From Paraburkholderia sp. BL21I4N1 (GTDB taxonomy: Bacteria; Pseudomonadota; Gammaproteobacteria; Burkholderiales; Burkholderiaceae), in contig NZ_PVEN01000027.1 of NCBI RefSeq assembly GCF_002973525.1, positions 1 to 64,000 of the forward strand: a DNA stretch of 64,000 nt, given 5' to 3'. The stretch's first letter is position 1. The number at the start of each line of letters is the position of its first letter. Made by a program: the position numbers and the translations under genes. The notes beneath the pieces were generated by a model, which was not told the DNA's origin, searched no databases, and saw only the letters and a program-made list of their open reading frames with translations. Shown here one piece after another: positions 43,691 through 51,543 of this stretch.

Positions 43691-45781
43691 TCAGTGCGTA
43701 TTGCGCCTGCCCGCCCCGAGCTCGCTCCCTGGCACGATGGACCGCTGGTTCCCCGGCGTGCCGTCGACGTCGGGCAGTGTGCTCCTGCAGCCATCACGCC
43801 AGGCTGTGCAACCCCAGAACCAGCCCCGTGAACCCTTGATCCGGCGCATCGGGGCCCCGCATGATGGACACGCCACCATCCGCGCTGAGGGTCCGGACGC
43901 GGGCTCCCTTGCGCGCTGCTCACTTATACGCTCCACCAGCGCCGTGATCCAGACGCCCAGATCCGTCTCGAACTGGCTCAATGCCAGCTGTTCCGACTCG
44001 ATCCGCAAAAGGCGTTCCTCCCATTCGGCGGTGAGCACCGGATCGGCCAGTTCAGGCAGCACGCGTTCGAGCAGCGTGACCAGCGCCTCGCCACGCGACA
44101 GCGGCACAATCTGCTTTTTCCGCTTCGCATCGTTGCCGATATAGTCGCGGCGGAACAGGCTCTCGATGATGCCGGCGCGCGTCGCATCGGTGCCGATCCC
44201 CGCCTTCTCCTTCGTGCGGATGATCTTCTTCAACCGCCCGTCATCGATCTCACGGTCGATGGATTCCATTGCGGCAAGCAGCGTACCCTCCGTATAGCGC
44301 GCCGGCGGACGGGTCTGCCTGCGTTCGACATCACAGGAGAGATTCCGCGCGGTGCCATCCACACTGACCGCCGGCAATGACGATACCTCCGTCACAGCCG
44401 CATCGCCCGTTTTGGGCGATTCAACCGGCTGTTCCGTCGCAATCGCGTCACACCACCCGTTGACCTGAGGTGTTTTCCCCGTCACCCGAAAAAGCTCACC
44501 TTCGCACATAACCTCAATGATCGTGCGCAGGTACCCGAAGTCGCCGAGAAACTGCGCGAGATAGCGGCGGCGAATGAGGTCATAGACGAGACGTTCGGGT
44601 TTCGTCAGTGCCGCGAGCTTCACAGCACTGTTCGCCGTCGGAATGATCGCGTGGTGCGCCGTCACCTTCGCGTCGTTGAACGCGCGCCCCGGCGTGTTGA
44701 GGTTACACCGGGAAGCCAGCGCGGCAAGCCCGGGATCGATCGCAGCCAGTGCTGCCACGACCTCCGGCGCATCATCAAACATCGATACCGGCAGGTGTTG
44801 GCAGTCGGTGCGAGGATAAGTCGTCGCTTTGTGGGTTTCATACAGCGCCTGGCAGGCATCGAGCACCACCGCAGCCTTCAGCCCGTGCCGCGCCGACGCT
44901 TCACGCTGCAAACTGCCGAGACTGAACGGCAGCGGCGCAGCCTCACGCTCCGGTGTCGTTTCCACGGTGACGACCTTGCCCATACGGCCCTGTACGCGGC
45001 CGGCCACGGCTTTCACCTTCGCGGCGTCGATGGCATGGCCAGCCTGGTCGAGGAGTGCCGCGGGCGCGATCCATTGCATCGATACAGTCTTGCCCGCCAG
45101 ATCAAACGTCGATGCCAGGTCGAAGTATGGCTTCGGGACGAACGTGCGGATCGCGCGCTCGCGGCGAACGATCAGCGCGAGGACCGGCGTCTGCACGCGA
45201 CCCACATGCAGCGTCCCGTCCTTGCCGCCCGTCCCGAATGCCGCGGTCAGCGCCATCGTGAGGTTCATGCCGGCAAGCCAGTCGGCATGTGCGCGACCGA
45301 GACCGGAGTAGTACAGCGGCAGGGTCTTCTGGCCGGGAAGCAGTTGCGCCAGTGCGCGGCGGATCGATGCGGCATCCATCGCGGACAGCCACAGGCGCGA
45401 CACCGGTCCGCGATAGCCTGCGATCTGCATCACCTCGCGCGCAATCACCTCGCCCTCGCGATCGGCGTCCGTGGCAATGACCACCTCATCCGCCTGCTTC
45501 ACGAGCCGCACCACCACATCGAACTGCTTCTTCACGGACGGCCTGACCTGTACCGCCCACCGCTGCGGCAATACCGGCAGCAGGTCGAGCTTCCAGGCGG
45601 TGAGCGCCGGAACATACTGCTCTGGTTTCGCCTGTTCGAGCAGGTGCCCGATGCACCAGGTCACCGTCACGCTGTCACCGGTAAAGGCGCCAATGGCGCG
45701 CCCGCGCGCGCCAGCGTGCGGCGCCAGATCTTTCGCCTGCGACGGCTTCTCACAGATGTACAGCTTCTTGCCGACCTCCAT
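43691..45781 (-). CDS. topB: DNA topoisomerase III
   Basis: 696 residues from the ATG at 45781; a TTG at 45808 would add 9 residues. The Toprim domain has LYICEKPSQAKDLA and ATDADREGEVIA; the active-site Tyr is in TTYPRTDCQHLP (about residue 325). The C-terminal zinc-binding segment is CPSCGAPMRRIKG and FWGCTAWRDGC. This type IA enzyme decatenates and relaxes single-strand-gapped DNA. ICE copies support element replication and transfer. It is the last gene of the replication/partition operon. A methyltransferase stub lies just upstream. Confidence 0.95.
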   Translation of the reverse strand: MEVGKKLYICEKPSQAKDLAPHAGARGRAIGAFTGDSVTVTWCIGHLLEQAKPEQYVPALTAWKLDLLPVLPQRWAVQVRPSVKKQFDVVVRLVKQADEVVIATDADREGEVIAREVMQIAGYRGPVSRLWLSAMDAASIRRALAQLLPGQKTLPLYYSGLGRAHADWLAGMNLTMALTAAFGTGGKDGTLHVGRVQTPVLALIVRRERAIRTFVPKPYFDLASTFDLAGKTVSMQWIAPAALLDQAGHAIDAAKVKAVAGRVQGRMGKVVTVETTPEREAAPLPFSLGSLQREASARHGLKAAVVLDACQALYETHKATTYPRTDCQHLPVSMFDDAPEVVAALAAIDPGLAALASRCNLNTPGRAFNDAKVTAHHAIIPTANSAVKLAALTKPERLVYDLIRRRYLAQFLGDFGYLRTIIEVMCEGELFRVTGKTPQVNGWCDAIATEQPVESPKTGDAAVTEVSSLPAVSVDGTARNLSCDVERRQTRPPARYTEGTLLAAMESIDREIDDGRLKKIIRTKEKAGIGTDATRAGIIESLFRRDYIGNDAKRKKQIVPLSRGEALVTLLERVLPELADPVLTAEWEERLLRIESEQLALSQFETDLGVWITALVERISEQRAREPASGPSARMVACPSCGAPMRRIKGSRGWFWGCTAWRDGCRSTLPDVDGTPGNQRSIVPGSELGAGRRNTH

Positions 45782-45830
45782 CGGGGATGGGGTCCGCTTC
45801 CCTGGCAACGCGCGTGAGTCCAGTGGTCGT

Positions 45831-45962
45831 TTAGCGGCAGTATCCGTAGTACGGCGGACTGGTGACCACGGTCTGCACCGTCACGCCGTCGGCCGCCATC
45901 GCACGCATCAGTGGCCGGCAATCGCCGAACTTGCACGCATTGCCCCCCGTCTTCAGCGGCAT
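45831..45962 (-). pseudogene. DNA methyltransferase, 43-residue N-terminal stub
   Basis: From the ATG at 45962 the frame reads MPLKTGGNACKFGDCRPLMR and then VQTVVTSPPYYGYCR before TAA. 'DC...lp...vq..vTSPPY.g.rdY' is the start of N4-cytosine/N6-adenine DNA methyltransferases found next to topB in related ICEs. The catalytic motif SPPY is present but everything after it, including the SAM-binding motif, is missing. The 50 bases up to topB hold no remainder, so a deletion removed the gene body. Confidence 0.7.
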
Positions 45963-46234
45963 AGCAACCCTCCGTTGCACAGGCCATCCTGGGAACCGAT
46001 ATGCACCCGCTGCCAGAGGCCGTGATCCGGGGCGTGGACAGATACGACTCGCGATACGCCGCAGAGGCCTGTGCGTGATTGCACGGTCACCTGCCATCCG
46101 TGAAATTGCGCGACAAACCGGACAAACGGCGGCGCGACGTACGGCGCCGTGCTGCGAATACCTTCGTCCACCAGCGCGCGCAGCATCCTGTGCTCGCTGG
46201 CATCGGGCGAAACGGGACAGGGCTTCTCCCTCAT
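45953..46234 (-). CDS. small uncharacterised ICE protein
   Basis: 93 residues, begins MREKPCPVSPDASEHRML. The middle FVRFVAQFHGWQVTVQSRTG and VVSVHAPDHGLWQRVHI look like a folded domain. It has no known family. It lies between ssb and the methyltransferase stub and overlaps the stub's start by 10 bases, the normal place for a small gene in this operon type. Confidence 0.6.
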   Translation of the reverse strand: MREKPCPVSPDASEHRMLRALVDEGIRSTAPYVAPPFVRFVAQFHGWQVTVQSRTGLCGVSRVVSVHAPDHGLWQRVHIGSQDGLCNGGLLCR

Positions 46235-46299
46235 GACCCGACCTCCTTCTCAGGAACACCGGCGCACGCAGGCGCGGCCTTCGCGTGCATGATGACGGG

Positions 46300-46875
46300 T
46301 TAACGGGCAGCCGCGTTCGACGTGCGGCGTGAACGGCGGCTGGCAGACTGGCCGGACGTGGCGTCTTCCGGCTCATCACTGGCCGGTGAAGTGCCCTCGC
46401 GCGGCACCTCGCCCGGCTCGCCGGCTTCGCGGGTATCCGTGGTGCCGTCTCCAGCATCCCCTGGCAGGTCGCCGGGCGACTCAGGCCCGGACTCGCGCAG
46501 CTGGCGCGGACGGTACACCACCTGGTCGATGCGTACGAGGTTCAGGGCAATGGATTCGGCGTCGATGTGGGCGCCCGCGTCGGCCTCGTTCTCGCGATTG
46601 ATCCACGGACTCACGTAGAAGTCGCCGCGCACGACAATGCTCGCCCCCGTGCGGATGTGCTGCATCACGCGCTCGGTCAGGCGCTCGTTCCACACCGTCA
46701 CGTCGACAGGGAAGGTCCGGCCGTCGCGCTGCTCCAGTGTGCCGTCGTCAAGACGCCGGTAGCTGGCAGACATCACGCGCAGCTCGACGATGCGGCGCAT
46801 GCCGCTGGCGGTGTTGACCTGTTTCATCGTCGGCGACGCCAGCACGTTGCCGACCAGTTCTGCGTAGATACCCAT
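46300..46875 (-). CDS. ssb: ICE single-stranded DNA-binding protein
   Basis: 191 residues starting MGIYAELVGNVLASPTMKQV. The N-terminal 120 residues form an OB fold: VELRVMSASYRRLDDGTLEQ, FPVDVTVWNERLTERVMQHI, GASIVVRGDFYVSPW. The C-terminal 70 residues are Glu/Pro/Ser/Arg-rich and disordered; the usual acidic SSB tip (DDDIPF) is absent, the end being basic. This divergent Ssb is typical of this ICE class and protects single-stranded intermediates during transfer or replication. Confidence 0.88.
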   Translation of the reverse strand: MGIYAELVGNVLASPTMKQVNTASGMRRIVELRVMSASYRRLDDGTLEQRDGRTFPVDVTVWNERLTERVMQHIRTGASIVVRGDFYVSPWINRENEADAGAHIDAESIALNLVRIDQVVYRPRQLRESGPESPGDLPGDAGDGTTDTREAGEPGEVPREGTSPASDEPEDATSGQSASRRSRRTSNAAAR

Positions 46876-47003
46876 TGCGGACTCCGTTCATGGACAAGGG
46901 ATGCCCCTTTGCTACGAACGCGCTGTCCATTGCATGACGCTGTTGTGAGCGGCTGTTCTGCGACAGCCTGTACTGCCTGACACTTCCACATCAGTCTTCG
47001 TGG

Positions 47004-47489
47004 TCAGTCCTCCTGACGCCGGATCTTGACGGTGCCGTGCTGCAGATACATCGCAAGCTGGCTCGCAGCGTACCGGAACACCGATTCCAGCGCGTTGAGA
47101 TCGCGGGCCCGTGCGTCGCACTGCTGCAGGTATGCGCGCAGTGGCGCAGGCACCCTGCCGAAGCCGGACTGCACCCGCGCATACAGCACCGCATGCGGTT
47201 CACCACGCAGGAACCAGTCGAGCCGGTGGCGCGTTGCGCCGCTCGCGAGCGCGATACGCACGCATCGCAGCGACGCATCTAGCCCGGCGTCACCGCTTTC
47301 GTGCGCGAGCGCCTGCATCTGCGCGACGGTGTCGTCGAGCCAGCTCTCATACGAGCGCAACAGCACGCGAAAGGCACTGCGCCCGGCCACCTGGGCAACA
47401 GGTAGCGAAACGGGCAGCAACGCGGTCGTCGCCCCCTTACCCTTAAAGGCCTTTGAACGTCGATCCAGAGGTGGAAACCGGTTCGTCAT
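47004..47489 (-). CDS. DUF3158 family protein
   Basis: 161 residues from the ATG at 47489 (MTNRFPPLDRRSKAFKGKG). Conserved-type stretches are RSAFRVLLRSYESWLDDTVA, RLDWFLRGEPHAVLYARVQ and LRAYLQQCDARARDLNALES. DUF3158 is found between the PFL_4669 gene and ssb in ICEs, as here. Function unknown. It starts 17 bases after the stop of the preceding gene, so it is co-transcribed. Confidence 0.78.
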   Translation of the reverse strand: MTNRFPPLDRRSKAFKGKGATTALLPVSLPVAQVAGRSAFRVLLRSYESWLDDTVAQMQALAHESGDAGLDASLRCVRIALASGATRHRLDWFLRGEPHAVLYARVQSGFGRVPAPLRAYLQQCDARARDLNALESVFRYAASQLAMYLQHGTVKIRRQED

Positions 47490-47505
47490 TGCCGCAGTCC
47501 TCGCT

Positions 47506-48567
47506 TCATTCGACCAGCGTCGTTGCCGCAACCGCCGCCACCGGGTCATCGCCCGCCAGCGGCACGCTGTCGAGCAGGCGCAGCTCGGCATCCGACAGCC
47601 GGTTCACGCGCCGCCGGCTGTGCCGCGACTGCCGCTCGCCCGTGAAGATGTCGCGCGGGATAACACCGAGCAGTGCACGCGCTGCCTCGACACGCCGGGA
47701 TGCGGCAGTGTCCGCGCCGGGCAGGAAGTCGTGGCGCGCAAGCGGCAGCAGCTCGGGTCGGGTCAGCACGCGCTGGCAGTGTACGGCGAAATGGAACACC
47801 GACAGGCACCGGTGTTTCGCCGAGCCGATCCGCCGCTGCCCCTCGCCTGACGCAAGCAGATCACGCAGCACGGCGGAGCGGATCACCCGCACCAGGTAAT
47901 CGAGTTCGACGAGCAGCATGACGACCATGTAGCCGTAGGGAGAGGTGAAGCCGAGCGACACGTTCGCCGGTTCGCGCGACCGGAGAATCGTGTAGTCGAG
48001 CCCCTTCTGCCGGGCCGCATCGAGCAGGCCGGTGGCATGCTGCAGTTCCAGTTCGCCGGCCCGCCGGATGCCGGCGATGCGCTCCGCAATCTCGATGAGC
48101 TTCCAGTCCGCGTAGGGGTTGTCGTTGCCCGAGAGCGACCAGAGCGCGCGCAGTGCCGCAGCCACGCGCCGGCCGCCCGCCATCGGGTGCCCTGCTTCGC
48201 CAGGCGCAACCGTGCGCCCGAGAAACAGCCGCATCGCGTCGCGCGTATGCAGATGCATGCGGTCGCCGCCCTCGCTCGTGAGCTGCCCGATGCGCGTGAT
48301 CTCCAGCGCCTGGGCGGTCGACACGAGCGGATCAGCCGACTGTCGCACCGCATCGCGTGCCTGCGCATCGCGTAACGCTTCCTCGCGCTCGAGAAAGAGC
48401 TGGTAGCGACCGAACAGCGGATCGGCCGGGTCCGGGTCGCCGTTCCCGATGAGCAGTGCCACGATGCGGCGTTCTGCTTCGAGGTCGTAGCCGTCCGGGA
48501 AGGGCGACGTGGCCGAGCGCGCAAAGGCGTCAAGGGACATGTCAAGCGGAGTCGCTTCGCTGCTCAT
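47506..48567 (-). CDS. integrating conjugative element protein, PFL_4669 family (TIGR03761)
   Basis: 353 residues from the ATG at 48567, with GGAGGAAC 8 bases upstream. Family-type stretches: SADPLVSTAQALEITRIGQL, GDRMHLHTRDAMRLFLGR, DNPYADWKLIEIAERI, GLDYTILRSREPANVSLGFT and YGYMVVMLLVELDYLVRV. This family is diagnostic of pKLC102-like ICEs. The biochemical role is unknown. It is the first gene downstream of the palindrome array, which may carry its promoter or operator. Confidence 0.9.
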   Translation of the reverse strand: MSSEATPLDMSLDAFARSATSPFPDGYDLEAERRIVALLIGNGDPDPADPLFGRYQLFLEREEALRDAQARDAVRQSADPLVSTAQALEITRIGQLTSEGGDRMHLHTRDAMRLFLGRTVAPGEAGHPMAGGRRVAAALRALWSLSGNDNPYADWKLIEIAERIAGIRRAGELELQHATGLLDAARQKGLDYTILRSREPANVSLGFTSPYGYMVVMLLVELDYLVRVIRSAVLRDLLASGEGQRRIGSAKHRCLSVFHFAVHCQRVLTRPELLPLARHDFLPGADTAASRRVEAARALLGVIPRDIFTGERQSRHSRRRVNRLSDAELRLLDSVPLAGDDPVAAVAATTLVE

Positions 48568-48630
48568 GATCAGTTCCTCCTCACAGGAATGACGCGCTCG
48601 TGCGCGGCGGTCCGGGTATCCGTCCGTCGT

Positions 48631-48839
48631 GTTAGCCGGGGTAACAGCCCGTCCCGCTTCGGACACTGCATGCGCGCGAAACCCGGTCGCGCGTTACCCC
48701 GGGTAACACGCCGCTGTGGGCGTCGACGATAGGCGCGAGAGATTTGCCGTGTTATCCGGGGTAACACGGCACACGGCTCGACGATCTGTCGCGTGGCCAC
48801 TGTTCGCGCCATGGTTTGCCCGCTGTTACCCCGGGTAAC
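48631..48839. repeat. array of four GTTAnCCsGGGTAAC palindromes
   Basis: Copies at 48631-48645, 48693-48707, 48751-48765 and 48825-48839. The second and fourth are the perfect palindrome GTTACCCCGGGTAAC; the first and third have one mismatch (GTTAGCC, GTTATCC). Spacing is 62, 58 and 74 bases. A fifth weaker copy lies at 49549-49563 inside the next gene. The gap (48568-48870) has no ORF. Candidates are ParB-binding sites, replication iterons or repressor operators. Confidence 0.8.
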
Positions 48840-48870
48840 AGCCCATGTGCCAGGTACTGGATCGGGCAGC

Positions 48871-50394
48871 TCAAGCATGACAGGCTCCGGTGCCATGGCG
48901 GCAGAGCTGCGCGCGCAGGCTCGCGAGATGCGCACGTGCGATTTCTGGAGGCGTCACCGGCGCGTCGCTGACGAGGGTGGCGGCACCGCGGCGTCTGCCT
49001 TGCCGACGGGCATCGGCTTCGCGATGCGCCCGTGCCGGCACGAAATCGCCCGCCAGGTAGCGGCGCACCAGTTCGCCGATGTAGGCAACCGGGAACCGGA
49101 CCGTCTGGTGGCGGTGGGCCGCCGCCATCTCGTCGAGCAGCAACTGCCGCTCATGCTGGGGAATCCGCGCCAGATAGCGGATGACCGGTCCCCGCTCGGC
49201 TTCACGCAGCATCGACGGCCACACCAGCGCAGGGACACTGGGCGTTGCCGCACTCTCATCGCTGCCGGTCGTGAAACCCACCACCACTCCGGGCGGGTCA
49301 CCGCGCAGCAGCCGCAACCATCCCGCCACGATCGCACCGGTGGTGGTTGTAGTCGAATATGTAATCCTCTTATACCCGCGCGCGTTGGGACCGTACGTTT
49401 GCTGCCAACGGTAACGGATCAAACCTGCCGACGGTAACAGCGATTCACGAACCGGCTGAGGCTGGCGGATTCTGGTTGGCGCGATTCCGATGAAAGCGGG
49501 AGCCTGTATCGCGGCGCAGGCTGGCACCGCGGTCACTGTATCGGTCATGTTACCCGGGGCGACAGCGGAGAAGGCATCCGGGGCCAGTGGTGGACGACCG
49601 GCGGGACCACCGACGGCCCCGCTGGTCGTCCTTATCGACGGCTGAGGCGCATGGGCCGCGAACTCGTCGAGCAAACCATACAGCCGCACCGGATCGATCT
49701 GGCTCCAGATGCGCGACCCACGCCCGCCCTGTCTGATCTCCCGCAACACGCCCATCTGTTTGAGCCGTCGTTTTGCATTCTCGAGCTGACGACGGTTGAT
49801 GCCGGTCGTGCGGTTCCATTCCCACGCTGTCAGTGAGAACCAGATGCCCTGCCGGTCAGCTGTCTGCCGTTGCACCTGGACCATGCGCGAGAGAACGAGG
49901 CCGGCGTTGAAGCTGCAGGTCAGGTCCACGAACGCCCGCCTGAACGGCACCACGGGCCCAAGCAGTTCCCTCGCTGCGGCTTCGTCCTCGCGCATCGCCT
50001 CGATGCTTATCGGCAGGCGTCGCACGAACGTACAGCACCCGTCGATCATCGCGGACATGAGCGGCACGTTGATGCGGTAATGCAGACACGCGGCGCGGCC
50101 GCCGCGCCACTCAGAAACGAGGTTCAGGCTGCGCAACCGCGCACGCGCGCCCTCCTGCTCATCGCGCGTGAGGCCCGTCTCGATACGCCAGTGCTCGCGC
50201 GTCTTGTGGATCCAGCCACCGTTGTCGCCAACGTCCCGGCCGCGCTTCGTCCAGTAGACCATCTGTGAGAGCAGCATCGCATCCTTCGGATGCCCGGTGA
50301 TGCGTGCCAGACGCGTGCCAAAGGCGATTGGGCGGAACGGCTTGAGTCGCAGCCACAGGTCCTCGAAGTGCTCCAGGTATTCAGCCGCGCTCAT
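48871..50394 (-). CDS. STY4528-family pathogenicity island replication protein
   Basis: 507 residues from the ATG at 50394, which overlaps the previous stop (ATGA). The N-terminal replication-initiator-like part has LARITGHPKDAMLLSQMVYW, WIHKTREHWRIETGLTRDEQ and SLTAWEWNRTTGINRRQLEN, two winged-helix-type units. A long linker and a C-terminal domain (LARIPQHERQLLLDEMAAAH, VAYIGELVRRYLAGDFVPAR) follow. The family is annotated as replication protein STY4528 in SPI-7-like islands; by domain logic it may bind the origin. It lies directly upstream of the palindrome array. Confidence 0.82.
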   Translation of the reverse strand: MSAAEYLEHFEDLWLRLKPFRPIAFGTRLARITGHPKDAMLLSQMVYWTKRGRDVGDNGGWIHKTREHWRIETGLTRDEQEGARARLRSLNLVSEWRGGRAACLHYRINVPLMSAMIDGCCTFVRRLPISIEAMREDEAAARELLGPVVPFRRAFVDLTCSFNAGLVLSRMVQVQRQTADRQGIWFSLTAWEWNRTTGINRRQLENAKRRLKQMGVLREIRQGGRGSRIWSQIDPVRLYGLLDEFAAHAPQPSIRTTSGAVGGPAGRPPLAPDAFSAVAPGNMTDTVTAVPACAAIQAPAFIGIAPTRIRQPQPVRESLLPSAGLIRYRWQQTYGPNARGYKRITYSTTTTTGAIVAGWLRLLRGDPPGVVVGFTTGSDESAATPSVPALVWPSMLREAERGPVIRYLARIPQHERQLLLDEMAAAHRHQTVRFPVAYIGELVRRYLAGDFVPARAHREADARRQGRRRGAATLVSDAPVTPPEIARAHLASLRAQLCRHGTGACHA

Positions 50395-50885
50395 GGCCGG
50401 TCTCCCGACGCCACAGCGGCTCCAGGCCGCGACGGATCGTCTGGCCGCTTCGGCGGCCACGGAATGCCAGCAGTGCGCTCCTGCGAGCGACGCTTGATCA
50501 GCGCCAGCAGTTCCGGCCAGCGAATCCGGAACTCATCCGGTTGTGCGTCGCGGCGGCTGTGTTCAATGAGCCCCTGGTCGACAAGTACACGAAGTGCGGC
50601 AACCTGCTGCGCGTCCGGCAATGAAATGCGCCGCTCGATATCTTCGGGTGAGACTGCGACCCAGGCGCCGGGCGCGGTCGTTTCGCTTTCGATCGCCGAG
50701 AGTTCGGTCAGCAATGCACCGGCGACGAAATCCTCGCACGCCTCGACAAAGCACCGGTCGATCGCAATCGGTGCGTCGAGCATCGAAAGCAGCATATGGG
50801 TCTGCGCCGGCGGCAGGCCGGGTGAATCGTCCCACGTCTTACCGGGTAGCAGATTTCCTTCGGGGTCAACACGCATGTCAAACAT
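50391..50885 (-). CDS. uncharacterised ICE protein
   Basis: 164 residues from the ATG at 50885. Mostly helical: AQTHMLLSMLDAPIAIDRCF, ACEDFVAGALLTELSAIESE, then a probable winged-helix part (VSPEDIERRISLPDAQQVAA, LRVLVDQGLIEHSRRDAQPD). The C-terminus is Arg/Pro-rich. No family recognised. It overlaps both neighbours (8 and 4 bases), so it is a firm part of the operon between the DUF2857-like and STY4528 genes. Confidence 0.75.
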   Translation of the reverse strand: MFDMRVDPEGNLLPGKTWDDSPGLPPAQTHMLLSMLDAPIAIDRCFVEACEDFVAGALLTELSAIESETTAPGAWVAVSPEDIERRISLPDAQQVAALRVLVDQGLIEHSRRDAQPDEFRIRWPELLALIKRRSQERTAGIPWPPKRPDDPSRPGAAVASGDRP

Positions 50886-51543
50886 CGCACGGCTCCTTGC
50901 TGGTTGTTGAAGACGGACAGTCAGAAGCGCGCTGTTCCGGCCCGGTATCGAGCGCGGAGAAAATCGTGGCCAGTGTGTACCGGCCATCGTAATAATCGTG
51001 GACAGAGAGATAACGTTCGCGGATGTCGGGCGTGCCGGCACAGGCACGCCACGTTTCCAGCATCGCATCGAGTTCCCTGCCGGTAAGGACGCGTGGCTTG
51101 GCCGGTGCCGTGACGGCAAGTTGCCTGCGCAACTGCGTCACCTTCGAACGGGTGGCCGTACGGAAGAACCGGCGGATCATCGGCAGGCTCGCCTGCGCAC
51201 GAACGAAGCCGGCGAACAGTGACTCATCACGCCACTGCCGCTCGATTAGTTCACACCGTCGAACCAGGATATCCGCGTCCAGGAAAAGCCGTATCGCACC
51301 TGAAGTGATCAGGTCATCGATCTGTTGTGTCAGGCGTGGATTGCCCAGCACTCGGGCAACAACCGGTGGAACATCGATGGTGAGGTCGCAGCCGCCCTTC
51401 TTCAATGTTTCACATGAAACTTTGCTATCCTTAGTGTTCAGGGCGGTCCAACAGGCTCCATTGCGCGTGACAGTTGCCACGAGGAGCAGCAACGTCATGT
51501 GCTGTAGCGGGGTATACGACAGTGGCACGAGAGGGTCGCTCAT
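50878..51543 (-). CDS. DUF2857-like ICE protein
   Basis: 221 residues from the ATG at 51543 (ATGA overlap with ParB). The middle resembles DUF2857 proteins (STY4526 type): VLGNPRLTQQIDDLITSGAI, FVRAQASLPMIRRFFRTATR, then an Arg-rich helix. The N-terminus has a hydrophobic helix (LQHMTLLLLVATVTR) that is more likely buried than membrane-spanning. The assignment rests mainly on position between ParB and the STY4528 gene and on partial pattern match. Function unknown. Confidence 0.6.
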   Translation of the reverse strand: MSDPLVPLSYTPLQHMTLLLLVATVTRNGACWTALNTKDSKVSCETLKKGGCDLTIDVPPVVARVLGNPRLTQQIDDLITSGAIRLFLDADILVRRCELIERQWRDESLFAGFVRAQASLPMIRRFFRTATRSKVTQLRRQLAVTAPAKPRVLTGRELDAMLETWRACAGTPDIRERYLSVHDYYDGRYTLATIFSALDTGPEQRASDCPSSTTSKEPCDV

